DNA of 64,000 nucleotides from NCBI RefSeq assembly GCF_003668565.1, contig NZ_RCWJ01000001.1, positions 1,054,001 to 1,118,000 on the forward strand, given 5' to 3'. How positions within the stretch are numbered: the first letter of the stretch is position 1; the number at the start of each line of letters is the position of its first letter. This document shows positions 53,836 to 62,906 of the stretch, one piece after another. The notes below the pieces were generated by a model that saw only the letters and a list, made by a program, of their open reading frames with translations, had not been told where the DNA came from and did no database searches. This DNA is from Mycetocola zhadangensis. Lineage in GTDB: Bacteria; Actinomycetota; Actinomycetes; Actinomycetales; Microbacteriaceae. Made by a program: the position numbers and the translations under genes.

Positions 53836-55413
53836 GTGACGCAGCCGACCCGCCCACTCTTGCCCCTGCTTGCCGCCGTTCTGGTGGCCGCAGCCGCCGG
53901 ACCCGTCCTCGATGCCGGGTTTCCAGACAAGGGCATCTGGCCGCTCGCATTCGTCGGAGCCGCGCTAATCCTGATCACACTCATCGGGCGCAGCGCCTGG
54001 GGAGCTCTCCTGGTCGGATTCATAGGTGGAGTTTCTTTCTATCTCGTCCACGTTTCGTGGACCGCGCTGTATTTGGGTCCTGTGCCGTGGATTGCTCTCT
54101 CGGTTCTCGAGTCAATCTTTTTCGCCATAGGCGCACTGCTCATTACACTGGCTTTCCGCTTCATTCCCCTTGTCTGGGGAAACAGATGGGGCCGCCTCGT
54201 TCTGCTTCCCCTCGTTGTCGCCGGCTTGTGGACAGCGCGCGAGGCGCTCGTCAGCACCTGGCCGTACGGTGGATTCGCTTGGGGCCGGATGGCGCTCAGT
54301 CAGTCGGAAAGCCCGTTTTCATCGCTCGTGGCGTGGGTGGGCCTCAGCGGGTTGAGCTTCCTTATGGTGTGGCTTATTGCGTTCGCCATTCAGGTTGTTC
54401 GAGAGCCAGGCTCGCTGTCAGCCTTCACACGCGTTGCTGTTCCTGCCGCCGCGATTGCGGCGGTACTGGCGATCCCGGCAGTCCCCATCGTCACGAGCGG
54501 AACGTCGACCATCGCTGCTGTACAGGGCAACGCCAAGGCAGGCTACTTTGATCAGCGAGAGCCGGGCGACATCCTTATGGCACAGGCGTCAGCAACTCTT
54601 GACGTGGTCGGCAAAGACGTCGACATGGTGGTGTGGCCAGAGAACGGGTCAGACCTCGATCCGCTCGCCGTTCCGGAAGCGGCGGCTGTGCTCGACTACC
54701 TTGGCGCTCAGCTCGATGCACCAATCCTCACCGGCACCATCACTGAACGAGACGGCGAGTACTTCAATACCTCGCTCCTGTGGAGCTCCGGAGAGGGGGC
54801 GCTCGATTACTACGACAAGCGTCATCCCGTGCCATTCGGTGAGTACGTTCCTGACCGCGAGATCTGGGAACCGTTCGCTCCGGATCTGATCGGCCTTGTG
54901 GCTCGCGAGTACACGCCGGGCACGCGTGACAACATCTTCAATGTGAATGGCGTCATCGCCGGAATCTCGATCTGCTTCGACATCGTTGATGATGCGCTGA
55001 CCCGGGAAGCCGTCGACCGCGGAGCGCAGGTCATTCTCGCTCAGACGAACAACGCGGATTTTGGCAGAACCGATGAAAACCAGCAGCAACTGGCGATTGC
55101 CCGGCTTCGAGCCATTGAATCGTCCCGAACCGTCGTGAACGTCTCAACCGTGGGAACTAGCCAGATGATCGCGCCGGACGGTCGCACGCTCACCGAAATC
55201 GAGGCATTCGAGCCCGGCTCCATGGTCGAGACCGTTCCATTGTCCAATTCCAGAACTCCGGCCATGCTCTATGGCGCACAAATCGAAGCCGTCGTCGCGA
55301 CCTTCGGCCTCGCAGCACTTCTCATTGCTCGCATCAGCGTCGCACGCGGTAGGACAACGCTGGCAACAGCATCCGGGACGGGCGCACCGACGAGGGACCA
55401 GCTGCTGGTGTAG
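53836..55413 (+). CDS. lnt: Apolipoprotein N-acyltransferase
   Basis: Membrane enzyme adding the third acyl chain to lipoproteins. About six hydrophobic segments are followed by an extracytoplasmic carbon-nitrogen hydrolase domain. The catalytic triad is visible as Glu in VVWPENGSD, Lys in YYDKRHPVPFGEYVP and Cys in GISICFDIVDD. Its 525 residues match the family. TAGGCT and GGGGAGG both lie directly before the GTG. The FKBP lipoprotein encoded about 6 kb upstream is one likely substrate. Confidence 0.95.
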   Translation: MTQPTRPLLPLLAAVLVAAAAGPVLDAGFPDKGIWPLAFVGAALILITLIGRSAWGALLVGFIGGVSFYLVHVSWTALYLGPVPWIALSVLESIFFAIGALLITLAFRFIPLVWGNRWGRLVLLPLVVAGLWTAREALVSTWPYGGFAWGRMALSQSESPFSSLVAWVGLSGLSFLMVWLIAFAIQVVREPGSLSAFTRVAVPAAAIAAVLAIPAVPIVTSGTSTIAAVQGNAKAGYFDQREPGDILMAQASATLDVVGKDVDMVVWPENGSDLDPLAVPEAAAVLDYLGAQLDAPILTGTITERDGEYFNTSLLWSSGEGALDYYDKRHPVPFGEYVPDREIWEPFAPDLIGLVAREYTPGTRDNIFNVNGVIAGISICFDIVDDALTREAVDRGAQVILAQTNNADFGRTDENQQQLAIARLRAIESSRTVVNVSTVGTSQMIAPDGRTLTEIEAFEPGSMVETVPLSNSRTPAMLYGAQIEAVVATFGLAALLIARISVARGRTTLATASGTGAPTRDQLLV

Positions 55414-55479
55414 CGCCCTGGCTGGCCGAGGACTGGACGTCTTGAAGATCGAGTCTGAAGCAGCGGAAACCGAGGCAGC

Positions 55480-55507
55480 AAAAAGGGCGCCCGCACAGCG
55501 AGCGCCC
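55480..55507 (-). terminator. Intrinsic terminator of rbpA
   Basis: On the minus strand, GGGCGC and GCGCCC arms (55507-55502 and 55490-55485) are followed by TTTTT. It lies 18 bases after the rbpA stop codon. Confidence 0.85.
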
Positions 55508-55524
55508 GATTTCGTCGAGTGGAG

Positions 55525-55893
55525 CTAGGCTCCAACCTTCTTGTTGAGTCCTCGTCGTTCCCTAAGGAACGACAGTCGCTCTTCGAGAAGCTCCTCGAGC
55601 TCCTCGCGAGAACGACGTTCAAGCAGCATGTCCCAGTGGGTGCGTGCCTGCTTCTGGTCCGACTTGTCGATCGTGATCGGCTCCGAACCCACCATGAGGA
55701 CCGCTTCGTGTCCGCAATGCCGGCACTCCCAAGTCTCAGGAGCCTCCGCATCTGCGGCGAACATCAGCGCGCTCTCGTGGTTACATGCCGGGCACAGGTA
55801 AACGAACCTGGTCCGTTCTGAAAATACGACGCCCTCTTCGCTCTGTAAGCTCTGGGCGCCGAGGCGCATTCCGCGCAAACTGCGATCAGCCAT
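55525..55893 (-). CDS. rbpA: RNA polymerase-binding protein RbpA (zinc ribbon type)
   Basis: A 122-residue global transcription factor that binds RNA polymerase and the principal sigma factor and stabilises the open complex. The N-terminal SLRGMRLGAQS tail, the zinc ribbon C34-x2-C37 and C57-x2-C60, the linker, and the sigma-binding helix THWDMLLERRSREELEELL are all canonical. The gene stands alone, with its own terminator. It is the second RbpA-like gene in the window; the first (722-1084) lacks the zinc cysteines. Confidence 0.96.
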   Translation of the reverse strand: MADRSLRGMRLGAQSLQSEEGVVFSERTRFVYLCPACNHESALMFAADAEAPETWECRHCGHEAVLMVGSEPITIDKSDQKQARTHWDMLLERRSREELEELLEERLSFLRERRGLNKKVGA

Positions 55894-55976
55894 TTTGTGG
55901 TCCCCTCTTCGCTTGCTTCTCCTAGTTATAGACCCCCAAACTGGGGAGAAGCTTCCCGCCGTCGCGAAACTCGCAG

Positions 55977-56771
55977 CTAACGCCCAGACTCGGCAAGCCG
56001 CGTCCGCCAGGCACGAACAAGGGGGACTGCGAGGTCCACACGGTCGGTGATCAACCCGTCGACGCCGAGGCGCAACAGACGTTCCATGTCACGTGGGTCG
56101 TTCACCGTCCACACGTGCACCTCGATGCCCGCCCGGTGCAGGCTCTGCAAGGTCTTCGCCGTTACCAGTCGAAGGTTCCTGTGGCGCTCCGGGATCTGTA
56201 CGACGGGCACGCCCGCGAGCGAACGCCGGACCAGCGAAGGAACTCCCGCTTTCGCACCGAGCAGGGCTCGTGTGAACAAGCGGGACGAAGCGGAGCTCAC
56301 GACGCCGTCAAGCCCGTCGAGCGCGCGCAGACGTCGGCCCTCGTCGAACGAGGTCACGAGCACTCTGTCGGTGGCCAGCTCGGCGCGAATCGCATGCGCG
56401 GCTGGCCCTGCCGCGAGCTCTGTTTTCACGTCGATGTTGAACCGGATGCCGCTGAACGCGACGAGGGCTCCCGCGAGTGTTGGGACGCGGTGGCCTCCTC
56501 CCAGGTCTACCTGGCGAAGCTGATCCAGGGTCAGATCCCTGACCGCTCGGGCGATCCCATTGACCACGATCTCAGGGTCGTGCACCAGGACCGCAACCCC
56601 GTCAGCCGTCGCATGGACGTCAGTCTCGATGTATTCAGCGCCGACGTCAACTGCGGCCTGGAATGCTGCAATCGTGTTCTCCGGTGCATGCAGCGCGAGC
56701 CCCCTGTGCGCTAACACCCGGGGGAGCTGCGGTGCCAGGAATGCAGACCGTGCGGTGACATCGTCTGCCAC
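55977..56771 (-). CDS. Glycerophosphodiester phosphodiesterase
   Basis: Hydrolyses glycerophosphodiesters to glycerol 3-phosphate and an alcohol. The TIM-barrel active site is seen in LAHRGLALHAPENT, YIETDVHATADG and VLVHDP (His, Arg, Glu, Asn, Glu, Asp, His). It is 264 residues with a GTG start and no signal peptide, so it is probably cytosolic. It ends the nfeD-SPFH-GDPD operon, starting six bases after the SPFH stop. Confidence 0.93.
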   Translation of the reverse strand: MADDVTARSAFLAPQLPRVLAHRGLALHAPENTIAAFQAAVDVGAEYIETDVHATADGVAVLVHDPEIVVNGIARAVRDLTLDQLRQVDLGGGHRVPTLAGALVAFSGIRFNIDVKTELAAGPAAHAIRAELATDRVLVTSFDEGRRLRALDGLDGVVSSASSRLFTRALLGAKAGVPSLVRRSLAGVPVVQIPERHRNLRLVTAKTLQSLHRAGIEVHVWTVNDPRDMERLLRLGVDGLITDRVDLAVPLVRAWRTRLAESGR

Positions 56772-56776
56772 GGGTG

Positions 56777-57814
56777 CTACTCAGAAACCGGCGGGGAAGA
56801 CGGGGGAGCTGGCGGGGTAGACGGTGCCGTCGGAAACGATGGAGGAACATTTGCCGTGGAAACGCTCGACGGCAAATCGGGGGCGGGCGCGGCGGGGGAG
56901 TGAGGCTGGTCATCACCCTTGCCAGGAACGAATGCTTTGCCAAGCCCCTTAAGCGCTTCCGTCAGCTCGGATGGAATGATCCACAGCTTGTTGGCTGAGC
57001 CGTCTGCCAGCTTTGGAAGTGTCTGCAGGTATTGATAGGCGAGGAGTTTCGGATCCGGGTCTCCGCGGTGAATCGCGTCGAAAACGGTCGTGATCGCCTC
57101 GGCTTCACCCTGAGCCCTGAGCACGGCGGCTCTCGCATCACCTTCGGCGCTGAGGATCGCAGCTTGACGGGCACCTTCGGCAGTGAGAATCGCCGACTGT
57201 TTGGTTCCTTCAGCAGTCAGGATGAGCGCACGCCTGTCTCGTTCGGCGCGCATCTGCTTTTCCATCGAGTCCTGGATCGAGAGGGGAGGATCGATGGCCT
57301 TGAGCTCAACCCGGCCGACGCGGATTCCCCACTTACCCGTCGCCTCATCGAGCACGACCCGAAGTTGGCCATTGATGTTGTCGCGGCTGGTGAGTGCTTC
57401 TTCCAGGTTGAGACCACCGACAACGTTGCGCAGCGTTGTGGTTGTGAGCTGTTCGACCGCGCCGAGGTAGTTGGCGATTTCGTAGGTGGCCGCGCGAGCA
57501 TCCGTCACTTGAAAGTAGACAACCGTGTCGATGGAAACCACAAGGTTGTCCTCGGTAATCACGGGCTGAGGAGGGAAGGACACGACTTGCTCTCGCATGT
57601 CGATCAGCGGACGAACCCTGTCGATGAACGGAACGAGAAGGTTCAGTCCCGGCTGGAGGGTCTTGTGGTAGCGGCCGAGACGTTCGACCACGCCCGCGGA
57701 TGCCTGGGGGATGATTCGAATGGCCCGGAACAGGACGACCAGGATGAAAATCAGGACGACAACGCCGACCACCCAGGCGGTCACCGTGCCGATAACGTCT
57801 GATGCGCTGTTCAT
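56777..57814 (-). CDS. SPFH-domain (slipin/stomatin-like) membrane protein
   Basis: A 345-residue protein with one N-terminal transmembrane helix, the SPFH domain (from VVERLGRYHKTLQPGLN to the VGRVELKAIDPP region), a coiled coil with repeated TAEGxxQxAIL units, and a Pro/Ser-rich tail. SPFH proteins organise membrane microdomains. The ATG overlaps the nfeD stop by four bases (ATGA), and the NfeD-slipin pairing is the family norm. The frame opens upstream at 57934, inside nfeD. Confidence 0.93.
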   Translation of the reverse strand: MNSASDVIGTVTAWVVGVVVLIFILVVLFRAIRIIPQASAGVVERLGRYHKTLQPGLNLLVPFIDRVRPLIDMREQVVSFPPQPVITEDNLVVSIDTVVYFQVTDARAATYEIANYLGAVEQLTTTTLRNVVGGLNLEEALTSRDNINGQLRVVLDEATGKWGIRVGRVELKAIDPPLSIQDSMEKQMRAERDRRALILTAEGTKQSAILTAEGARQAAILSAEGDARAAVLRAQGEAEAITTVFDAIHRGDPDPKLLAYQYLQTLPKLADGSANKLWIIPSELTEALKGLGKAFVPGKGDDQPHSPAAPAPDLPSSVSTANVPPSFPTAPSTPPAPPSSPPVSE

Positions 57815-58281
57815 GAAGCGTTCCTCTCTGCGGGTATGACGACCGCGGTTGCACCGCGAATTGCCAACACCTGTACTTGCGTTCCTGGCTCGAGGCTGGT
57901 TGCGGTTGAGTCGGGCGCAACGCTCGCGGTCCACAGCTCACCGTTGGTGAGCTTCACCTGACCGCCGTGTCCTGACACTGTCTGAACGACGCGGCCAGTC
58001 GCACCGACCAGTGCGTCGACATTGCTCTTGGCGGGGTCTGCGCCTTTTCGAAGCAAACGAAGGAGGGACGGTCGCACCAGGAGAAGAAGGAGAACAGACG
58101 ACGCCGCTGCGATCAGAAACTGAGCCCATAGTGGGACACCGAGGAGCCCTGAGAGGAGGCCGATTGCCGATCCGATTGCCAGCATGAGGAACGTGAACTC
58201 GAGGCTGAGCATCTCAATGGTGACGAAGAGAAGAATGAGCACAAGCCAGATGATCCAGCTGTACTCGACGACCCAGTCCAT
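57811..58281 (-). CDS. NfeD-family membrane protein
   Basis: A 156-residue short NfeD. Two to three N-terminal hydrophobic segments (including FVTIEMLSLEFTFLMLAIGS and FLIAAASSVLLLLLV) are followed by the soluble OB-fold domain (GATGRVVQTVSGHGGQVKL). The ClpP-like protease domain of long NfeD proteins is absent. It probably works with the SPFH protein encoded next. The start has GAGGGGG upstream. Confidence 0.92.
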   Translation of the reverse strand: MDWVVEYSWIIWLVLILLFVTIEMLSLEFTFLMLAIGSAIGLLSGLLGVPLWAQFLIAAASSVLLLLLVRPSLLRLLRKGADPAKSNVDALVGATGRVVQTVSGHGGQVKLTNGELWTASVAPDSTATSLEPGTQVQVLAIRGATAVVIPAERNAS

Positions 58282-58437
58282 GAAACCCCCTCGTCGCTCA
58301 GCAATGCGCCTGTGCGGTTTGCCTTGTGATCGAATCTAGCAGTCCGCGAAAGGCGGTGCACCGCGACTTCTTGATAGTGTCGGGTGCCGGGAATTGCCTC
58401 TGTCCGGCTGTACCGCCCCGTGTCTAAGGAGTTCACC

Positions 58438-59202
58438 GTGTCCAACCCTCTTGCCCCAGGTTCACTCACAGGGAAGAACGTTCTCGTCACTGGTTCGTCA
58501 CGCGGAATCGGCGCTGACACTGTGCGGTACTTCGCCGAGGCCGGCGCGAGGGTAGTCATCAACTACCGCAACAAGGAAGCACGCGCCGTCAAGCTCGCCG
58601 ATTCGATCCGAGCTGCCGGCGGCACTGCGATCACCGTCGGAGCAGACCTGACGAGCCCCGCAAGCGTGAAGGCGATGCTCGACACCGTACAGACAGAGCT
58701 GGGAAACCTTGATGTTCTTGTCCTCAACGCGTCCGGCGGCATGGAGAGCGGCATGGCTGAGGACTACGCCATGCAGCTCAATCGGGACGCCCAGCTGAAC
58801 GTACTCGAAACGGCCCTGCCACTTCTTTCCGAAGGCTCACGAGTCGTTTTCGTTACGAGCCACCAGGCGCACTTCATTCGAACCACCCCCACCATGCCGG
58901 AGTACATTCCTGTTGCCCTGTCGAAGCGGGCCGGAGAGGATGCTCTCCGCGCGAAGTTGCCGGAGCTCACCGAACGCAACATCGACTTTGTTGTGGTCTC
59001 GGGGGACATGATCGAAGGCACGATTACCGCAACGCTGCTCGAACGCGCCAATCCGGGAGCGATCAGTTCTCGCAAGGATTCGGCCGGAAAGCTTTACAAC
59101 GTCGGCGAGTTCGCGGCAGAAGTCGCCCTGGCCGCCGTGCAGCCGATCCCGGAGAACAACACACGGTACGTAGGGGACACGAGCGACTTTCTCGCAGAGT
59201 GA
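58438..59202 (+). CDS. SDR-family protein lacking the canonical catalytic Tyr
   Basis: A 254-residue Rossmann protein. The coenzyme loop is TGSSRGIGAD (residues 18-27) and VINYR follows. Ser141 in VTSHQ matches the catalytic serine. Lys163 is present, but the residue four before it is Val159, not Tyr (the segment reads YIPVALSKRAG). Tyr156 is seven before the Lys. The enzyme may therefore bind NAD(P) without classical SDR chemistry, or use another base. The GTG at 58438 has AAGGAG six bases upstream, which rules out the in-frame ATG at 58384. Confidence 0.85.
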   Translation: MSNPLAPGSLTGKNVLVTGSSRGIGADTVRYFAEAGARVVINYRNKEARAVKLADSIRAAGGTAITVGADLTSPASVKAMLDTVQTELGNLDVLVLNASGGMESGMAEDYAMQLNRDAQLNVLETALPLLSEGSRVVFVTSHQAHFIRTTPTMPEYIPVALSKRAGEDALRAKLPELTERNIDFVVVSGDMIEGTITATLLERANPGAISSRKDSAGKLYNVGEFAAEVALAAVQPIPENNTRYVGDTSDFLAE

Positions 59203-59242
59203 CGCTACGACGTTTTATGTCAAGTAAAGCGGACGGATCGCT

Positions 59243-59809
59243 CTAGCTTCGGGGGGAGCGTCCAAGTGTGGTGCCCTGAATCGTTTGCATGATGCCGGCG
59301 AGGATGAGCAGGATCGCCGTCACTTGCAACCAGAAGACGGTCGCCGCAACCGGAGCAAACAGGACAACGACGCCTGCGGCGATGCTGATGAGTCCGAAGG
59401 CGACGCCGACCCAGGCGCCTTTGCCGCGTGGGAGGTCCATCAGCACGCCGATGCCCTCAAGGATCCAGGTGATTCCAATGATGGTCGCGAGAACGGTGAC
59501 GCCGAAGAGCGGGTTGATCAGCACGACCACACCACCGATTATCAGCAGCACACCGAGCACGGCGAGGAACGCCCGATAGGAACCCGCGAGCCCCTTCGCC
59601 ATGATCGCCCTGATGATGCGTGAGGCACCGCTGACGACGAAGTACACACCAAACAACCACGCAACTGCGGTCAGCGTCGCCTGAGGCCAGAAGAGTATCG
59701 CGATTCCGAAAATAACAGCGACGATTCCGGCCACGATGCTCACCAGACGGATTGTCTTGACTTCGGACGGTGAAATGTCTGCGGGATTCACCCTCAAGAA
59801 ATATGACAC
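59243..59809 (-). CDS. HdeD/DUF308-family membrane protein
   Basis: A 188-residue protein made of six hydrophobic segments in three hairpins, with the repeated Gly-rich G-x-x-x-I-x-x-G pattern of HdeD. HdeD is linked to acid resistance in Escherichia coli; the role in actinobacteria is unknown. The frame opens at 59923, but the GTG at 59809 has GGAGG five bases upstream. It converges with the SDR gene and lies downstream of the GMC oxidoreductase, separated by 259 bases that probably hold its own promoter. Confidence 0.85.
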   Translation of the reverse strand: MSYFLRVNPADISPSEVKTIRLVSIVAGIVAVIFGIAILFWPQATLTAVAWLFGVYFVVSGASRIIRAIMAKGLAGSYRAFLAVLGVLLIIGGVVVLINPLFGVTVLATIIGITWILEGIGVLMDLPRGKGAWVGVAFGLISIAAGVVVLFAPVAATVFWLQVTAILLILAGIMQTIQGTTLGRSPRS

Positions 59810-59962
59810 GATCGCCTCCGGGTTCCGGCTGCCCGCCGTCTGGTCCGCCGCACAACCGGTTTGTGAACGTAGGTCACTGGCGTGCGCTGTGCTCGATTGT
59901 CCCGCACTCGACCCGTATAGCACCAGCGATTGTTACCGTCGCGTTTATCGCCCACCGTGCCG

Positions 59963-59981
59963 ATAATGCACATTATGTCAA
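59963..59981 (-). promoter_or_regulatory. Palindrome with adjoining TTGACA upstream of the HdeD-like gene
   Basis: ATAATG-CA-CATTAT (59963-59976) is a perfect 14-base palindrome. On the minus strand, a consensus -35 TTGACA (59981-59976) runs into it. No good -10 lies at the standard distance, so an operator or unusual promoter is possible. The rest of 59810-60068 shows nothing else that I can support. Confidence 0.35.
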
Positions 59982-60068
59982 GAGAACTATGAAGCGCTGT
60001 CCGCAGCGCCCGCCCGGGCCGATTGGAGGGCAAGACGGGACTACCCCACCCCTTTTCGACTGCAGTCC

Positions 60069-61757
60069 TCACGGTGTCGCTGGAAAGCCGACCGCTGGTA
60101 TCGCTGTGGCGGCCGAGAGCGTCGACGCTTGGTGCGCGAGGTGGCGCGCAAGACGAACCGCAAGGCACGCCGCCACGAACGTCGGGTTCGCTTCCCCTGC
60201 CGTGCGAAACACACTGCTGGAGGCGATGTACAGGTTGCTTGAGCCGTGAACCCTGCACTCTGCGTCGACGACCCCATCGCCCGGTTTCGCGCTCATGCGC
60301 GTCGTGCCGATGCTGTGGAACCCATCGATGGCCTGCTCCCAGATCCCCGCTCGTACACCCTCGGGTGTATTCGCAAGGTACTCAATCCGCCCGAGACCGG
60401 CAGCACGCAGCTGCTCATCAAGCAGTTCGTGGCTGCGAACAATGGAGTCGATATCCTGGTCGGTGTACCGGTAGTCGATGGACAGACGCGAACCTCCAGC
60501 CCCTGGCAGAAGACTGAGCCTGCTCTCCCCGTTCGGGATCTGCTCGGCGTGGTAGTGCAAGGCATACCGGCCGGACTCGTTGCGGAGAACGAACCCGGGT
60601 TTCCGAACTGTGGAGAGATACCGGTGTCGGAGCACGTCTAGGACGTCGACTGCCGCTCGCCAGGGCTGACGCAACACATTGGCGACGTGCGCGCCGATGC
60701 GCCAGGGGCGTGTGCCGATGTGGCGAAGGCGAATACCCTCAGCGAGGATTCGTCGCCCGATCGGCGGGATCAGCAAGCCGAGATACACCAGGGAGAGGGT
60801 CGCGTTACGGTGGTCCACCTCGTAGAACGGCGGATTATCGAGGTAAAAGCTCGTGTTAAGGATTTCCTCTCGCCGCTGCGCTTCCTCGGTCAGGGTGAAT
60901 CGCCGCCGTAGGTAGGTACCGTCTGACTCACGATGGAAGTTCATATCGCGGGCCGACTCCGGTTCGGTCAGGACGATGTCCGCGACACTCCCGGTTGCGT
61001 GGCCCATGTAGTAGCGACCGAGCGACCCGCCTGCGCCATCGAACAGCGTCGGATTCGAACGCTGAATCGTCAACAGCAGCCTCGTTGTCTCGAGGCCACC
61101 CATCGCGATCACATAGTTCGAGGCGTGCACCTGACGATGCTCCCCCTTGTCGTCGATGACAAGCGAGCGCACCGCACCTTCCGGCCCGAACTGTATATCA
61201 ATCACAGGAGATTTGAGGAGCACGGTGATGCCGGGGTGCTCCCCCACCCTTCGGCCTAGACGAGCGGCGACCTTGGGCTGCCTTGACCAGCGTTCCAGTT
61301 GCGACATCTCGAAATCGCCGAGCCCGGCCCAGTCCGCCGCGTCGGTTCGAAACCGCGCTTTACCGCAGTCGAGGTAGTCCGCCGCGGCCGCCTCATACGG
61401 TCGAATGTCGTCAATAGTGATCGGCCACTGTGAGTCGGGGACAAAATCGCGGTGCTCGAGATCGATGGGTTCGAACGTGACACACCTGCCGCCCCACAGC
61501 CAGGATGTGCCGCCGATGCCACGCCGGGTCACGTGCTCGATCGGCGCATGTCGGTCGGGGTCCACGATGATGTCGGGCCCTTCGGCACGCTCGGTAATGT
61601 CACGCCGCCCGGAGCTGTTCGAACCAGCGTCAATGAGGAGAACGGTGAGTCCGGCTTCAGCTGCCTCGAGTGCACAGGTCAGGCCGATGGGCCCAGCACC
61701 AACGACGCAGCAATCAAAGGATCTTGTCCCTCCGTCAGGTCTGCTGTTCGAAGTCAT
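60069..61757 (-). CDS. GMC-family oxidoreductase
   Basis: A 562-residue FAD enzyme of the glucose-methanol-choline family. The FAD loop is CVVGAGPIGLTCALEAAEAG. GGTSWLWGGRC is the GMC flavin-attachment region. The C-terminal domain carries the active-site His in FHSIGTTRMS and the partner Asn in EANPTFVAACLA. The substrate alcohol or sugar is unknown. The ATG overlaps the stop of the upstream glycosyltransferase by four bases, so the two are made together. It has no Tat or Sec signal peptide. Confidence 0.9.
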   Translation of the reverse strand: MTSNSRPDGGTRSFDCCVVGAGPIGLTCALEAAEAGLTVLLIDAGSNSSGRRDITERAEGPDIIVDPDRHAPIEHVTRRGIGGTSWLWGGRCVTFEPIDLEHRDFVPDSQWPITIDDIRPYEAAAADYLDCGKARFRTDAADWAGLGDFEMSQLERWSRQPKVAARLGRRVGEHPGITVLLKSPVIDIQFGPEGAVRSLVIDDKGEHRQVHASNYVIAMGGLETTRLLLTIQRSNPTLFDGAGGSLGRYYMGHATGSVADIVLTEPESARDMNFHRESDGTYLRRRFTLTEEAQRREEILNTSFYLDNPPFYEVDHRNATLSLVYLGLLIPPIGRRILAEGIRLRHIGTRPWRIGAHVANVLRQPWRAAVDVLDVLRHRYLSTVRKPGFVLRNESGRYALHYHAEQIPNGESRLSLLPGAGGSRLSIDYRYTDQDIDSIVRSHELLDEQLRAAGLGRIEYLANTPEGVRAGIWEQAIDGFHSIGTTRMSAKPGDGVVDAECRVHGSSNLYIASSSVFRTAGEANPTFVAACLAVRLARHLAHQASTLSAATAIPAVGFPATP

Positions 61758-62695
61758 TGCGATCCCCCCGCTGACCTAGTGGATGCGTCTCGTTCCCATG
61801 TGCGAGAGCGGGCACGCATGGCGACCCGTGACCGGCGCCGGGCAACAGTGGTCAGCACGACGTACCAACCCAAATCGATTGCGGTGCGCGGGCCGCGCAC
61901 CGAACTCAGAAGAGCTCTCCCCCGGCTGCTCGTTGTCGACGGCACACCCAACTCAAGCTGCCCACGACGTTGCCTGGTCAGCACAGCGAGGAGTCCCTGC
62001 ACATCGCGTGGTGTCCTTACCCGCATGGGGATCGCTGGGACTATCGACTTCTCATGCTCGCCGAACTGCATGTCGATCCACGAGTCATCTGCCGTCACCG
62101 CAGGGAACGAGGAAAATCGACGGTGGCCGTTCCTGTTCACCGCGTACCCGCCCGCCCCCCACAGTCGTGACGGCTGCCCTGGTATGCGGCTTCGAGCACG
62201 GTAGTACGCCCTCACTGGGCCGGCGGCGCCGTGCGTGTCGTAAACAAACCGAGGCCGAGCCGCCACGACCCCCGGTCGTTCCAATTCTTCGAAGAGTGCG
62301 ACCACGGTCTCCGGTGAGACCTCGATGTCTGCGTCCAGATAGAGGCGGGGCCAGCCCGATGCGAGGGAATCACCAGCGTTCAACGCGGCGGTTTTGGATG
62401 CTTCATCGATCTCGACAACGTGCACGCCAGGGACCTCACGAGCGAGCGCCGCCGTCTCGTCCGTGCATCCGTTGCACACCACGAAAACTTCGACGTCCGA
62501 CTTTGCGCAGAGCGGCGCGAGACTGCGGAGGGTTCGAACGATGACAGCGGCCTCGTTGTGCGCCGGAATGATGATCGCCCCCGGTGGGCGTTCGCCGCGT
62601 GCCTGCGCCCACTCCCCAACCGGCCAGGATCGAGGGGTTTCCTCGACCGCACCGTCACGAGGCAGCGCCCCTGCCGCCATCATCGTTGCGCTCAT
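61754..62695 (-). CDS. Family 2 glycosyltransferase
   Basis: A 313-residue GT-A enzyme. IIIPAHNEAAVIVRTL starts the nucleotide-sugar domain, VVCNGCTDETAAL follows, the DxD-type motif is YLDADIEVS, and ADDSWIDMQF holds the likely catalytic Asp. It lacks transmembrane segments, so it is probably soluble or peripheral. The frame is open to 62929, but the ATG at 62695 is a better start (no clear ribosome site; 62683 is an alternative). It overlaps the GMC gene by four bases. Acceptor unknown. Confidence 0.85.
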   Translation of the reverse strand: MSATMMAAGALPRDGAVEETPRSWPVGEWAQARGERPPGAIIIPAHNEAAVIVRTLRSLAPLCAKSDVEVFVVCNGCTDETAALAREVPGVHVVEIDEASKTAALNAGDSLASGWPRLYLDADIEVSPETVVALFEELERPGVVAARPRFVYDTHGAAGPVRAYYRARSRIPGQPSRLWGAGGYAVNRNGHRRFSSFPAVTADDSWIDMQFGEHEKSIVPAIPMRVRTPRDVQGLLAVLTRQRRGQLELGVPSTTSSRGRALLSSVRGPRTAIDLGWYVVLTTVARRRSRVAMRARSRTWERDASTRSAGGSQ

Positions 62696-62735
62696 CGATG
62701 GGCAACGTGTGCGCAGTGGCCGATGAAGGGAGTGT

Positions 62736-62756
62736 GTCGACGCATGCCGCGTCGAC
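62736..62756. promoter_or_regulatory. Perfect inverted repeat upstream of the GT2-GMC pair
   Basis: GTCGACGC (62736-62743) and GCGTCGAC (62749-62756) are perfect arms around ATGCC, ending 41 bases before the glycosyltransferase ATG. The position suits a transcription-factor operator. No candidate regulator gene is adjacent. The remaining intergenic bases 62696-62906 show nothing else clear. Confidence 0.45.
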
Positions 62757-62906
62757 GCTGGTTTAGCGTCATCTGGAGTTCCTGAACGTCCGGTTGATGT
62801 GGGGCCGGACTCGGGCAAAACACAACTGAGGATTGCTCGCGTTTCCGGTTTCCTCACCGTAACCCCGTTCCCACTCTTTCGGCTCACCCCACATCGGGGG
62901 CATCGG

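Noticed and set aside
60069-62695. A mycofactocin cluster (GT2 plus GMC resemble MftF and MftG)
   Set aside because: No mftA precursor, mftB or radical-SAM mftC is present in the window, and the GT2 is shorter than MftF.
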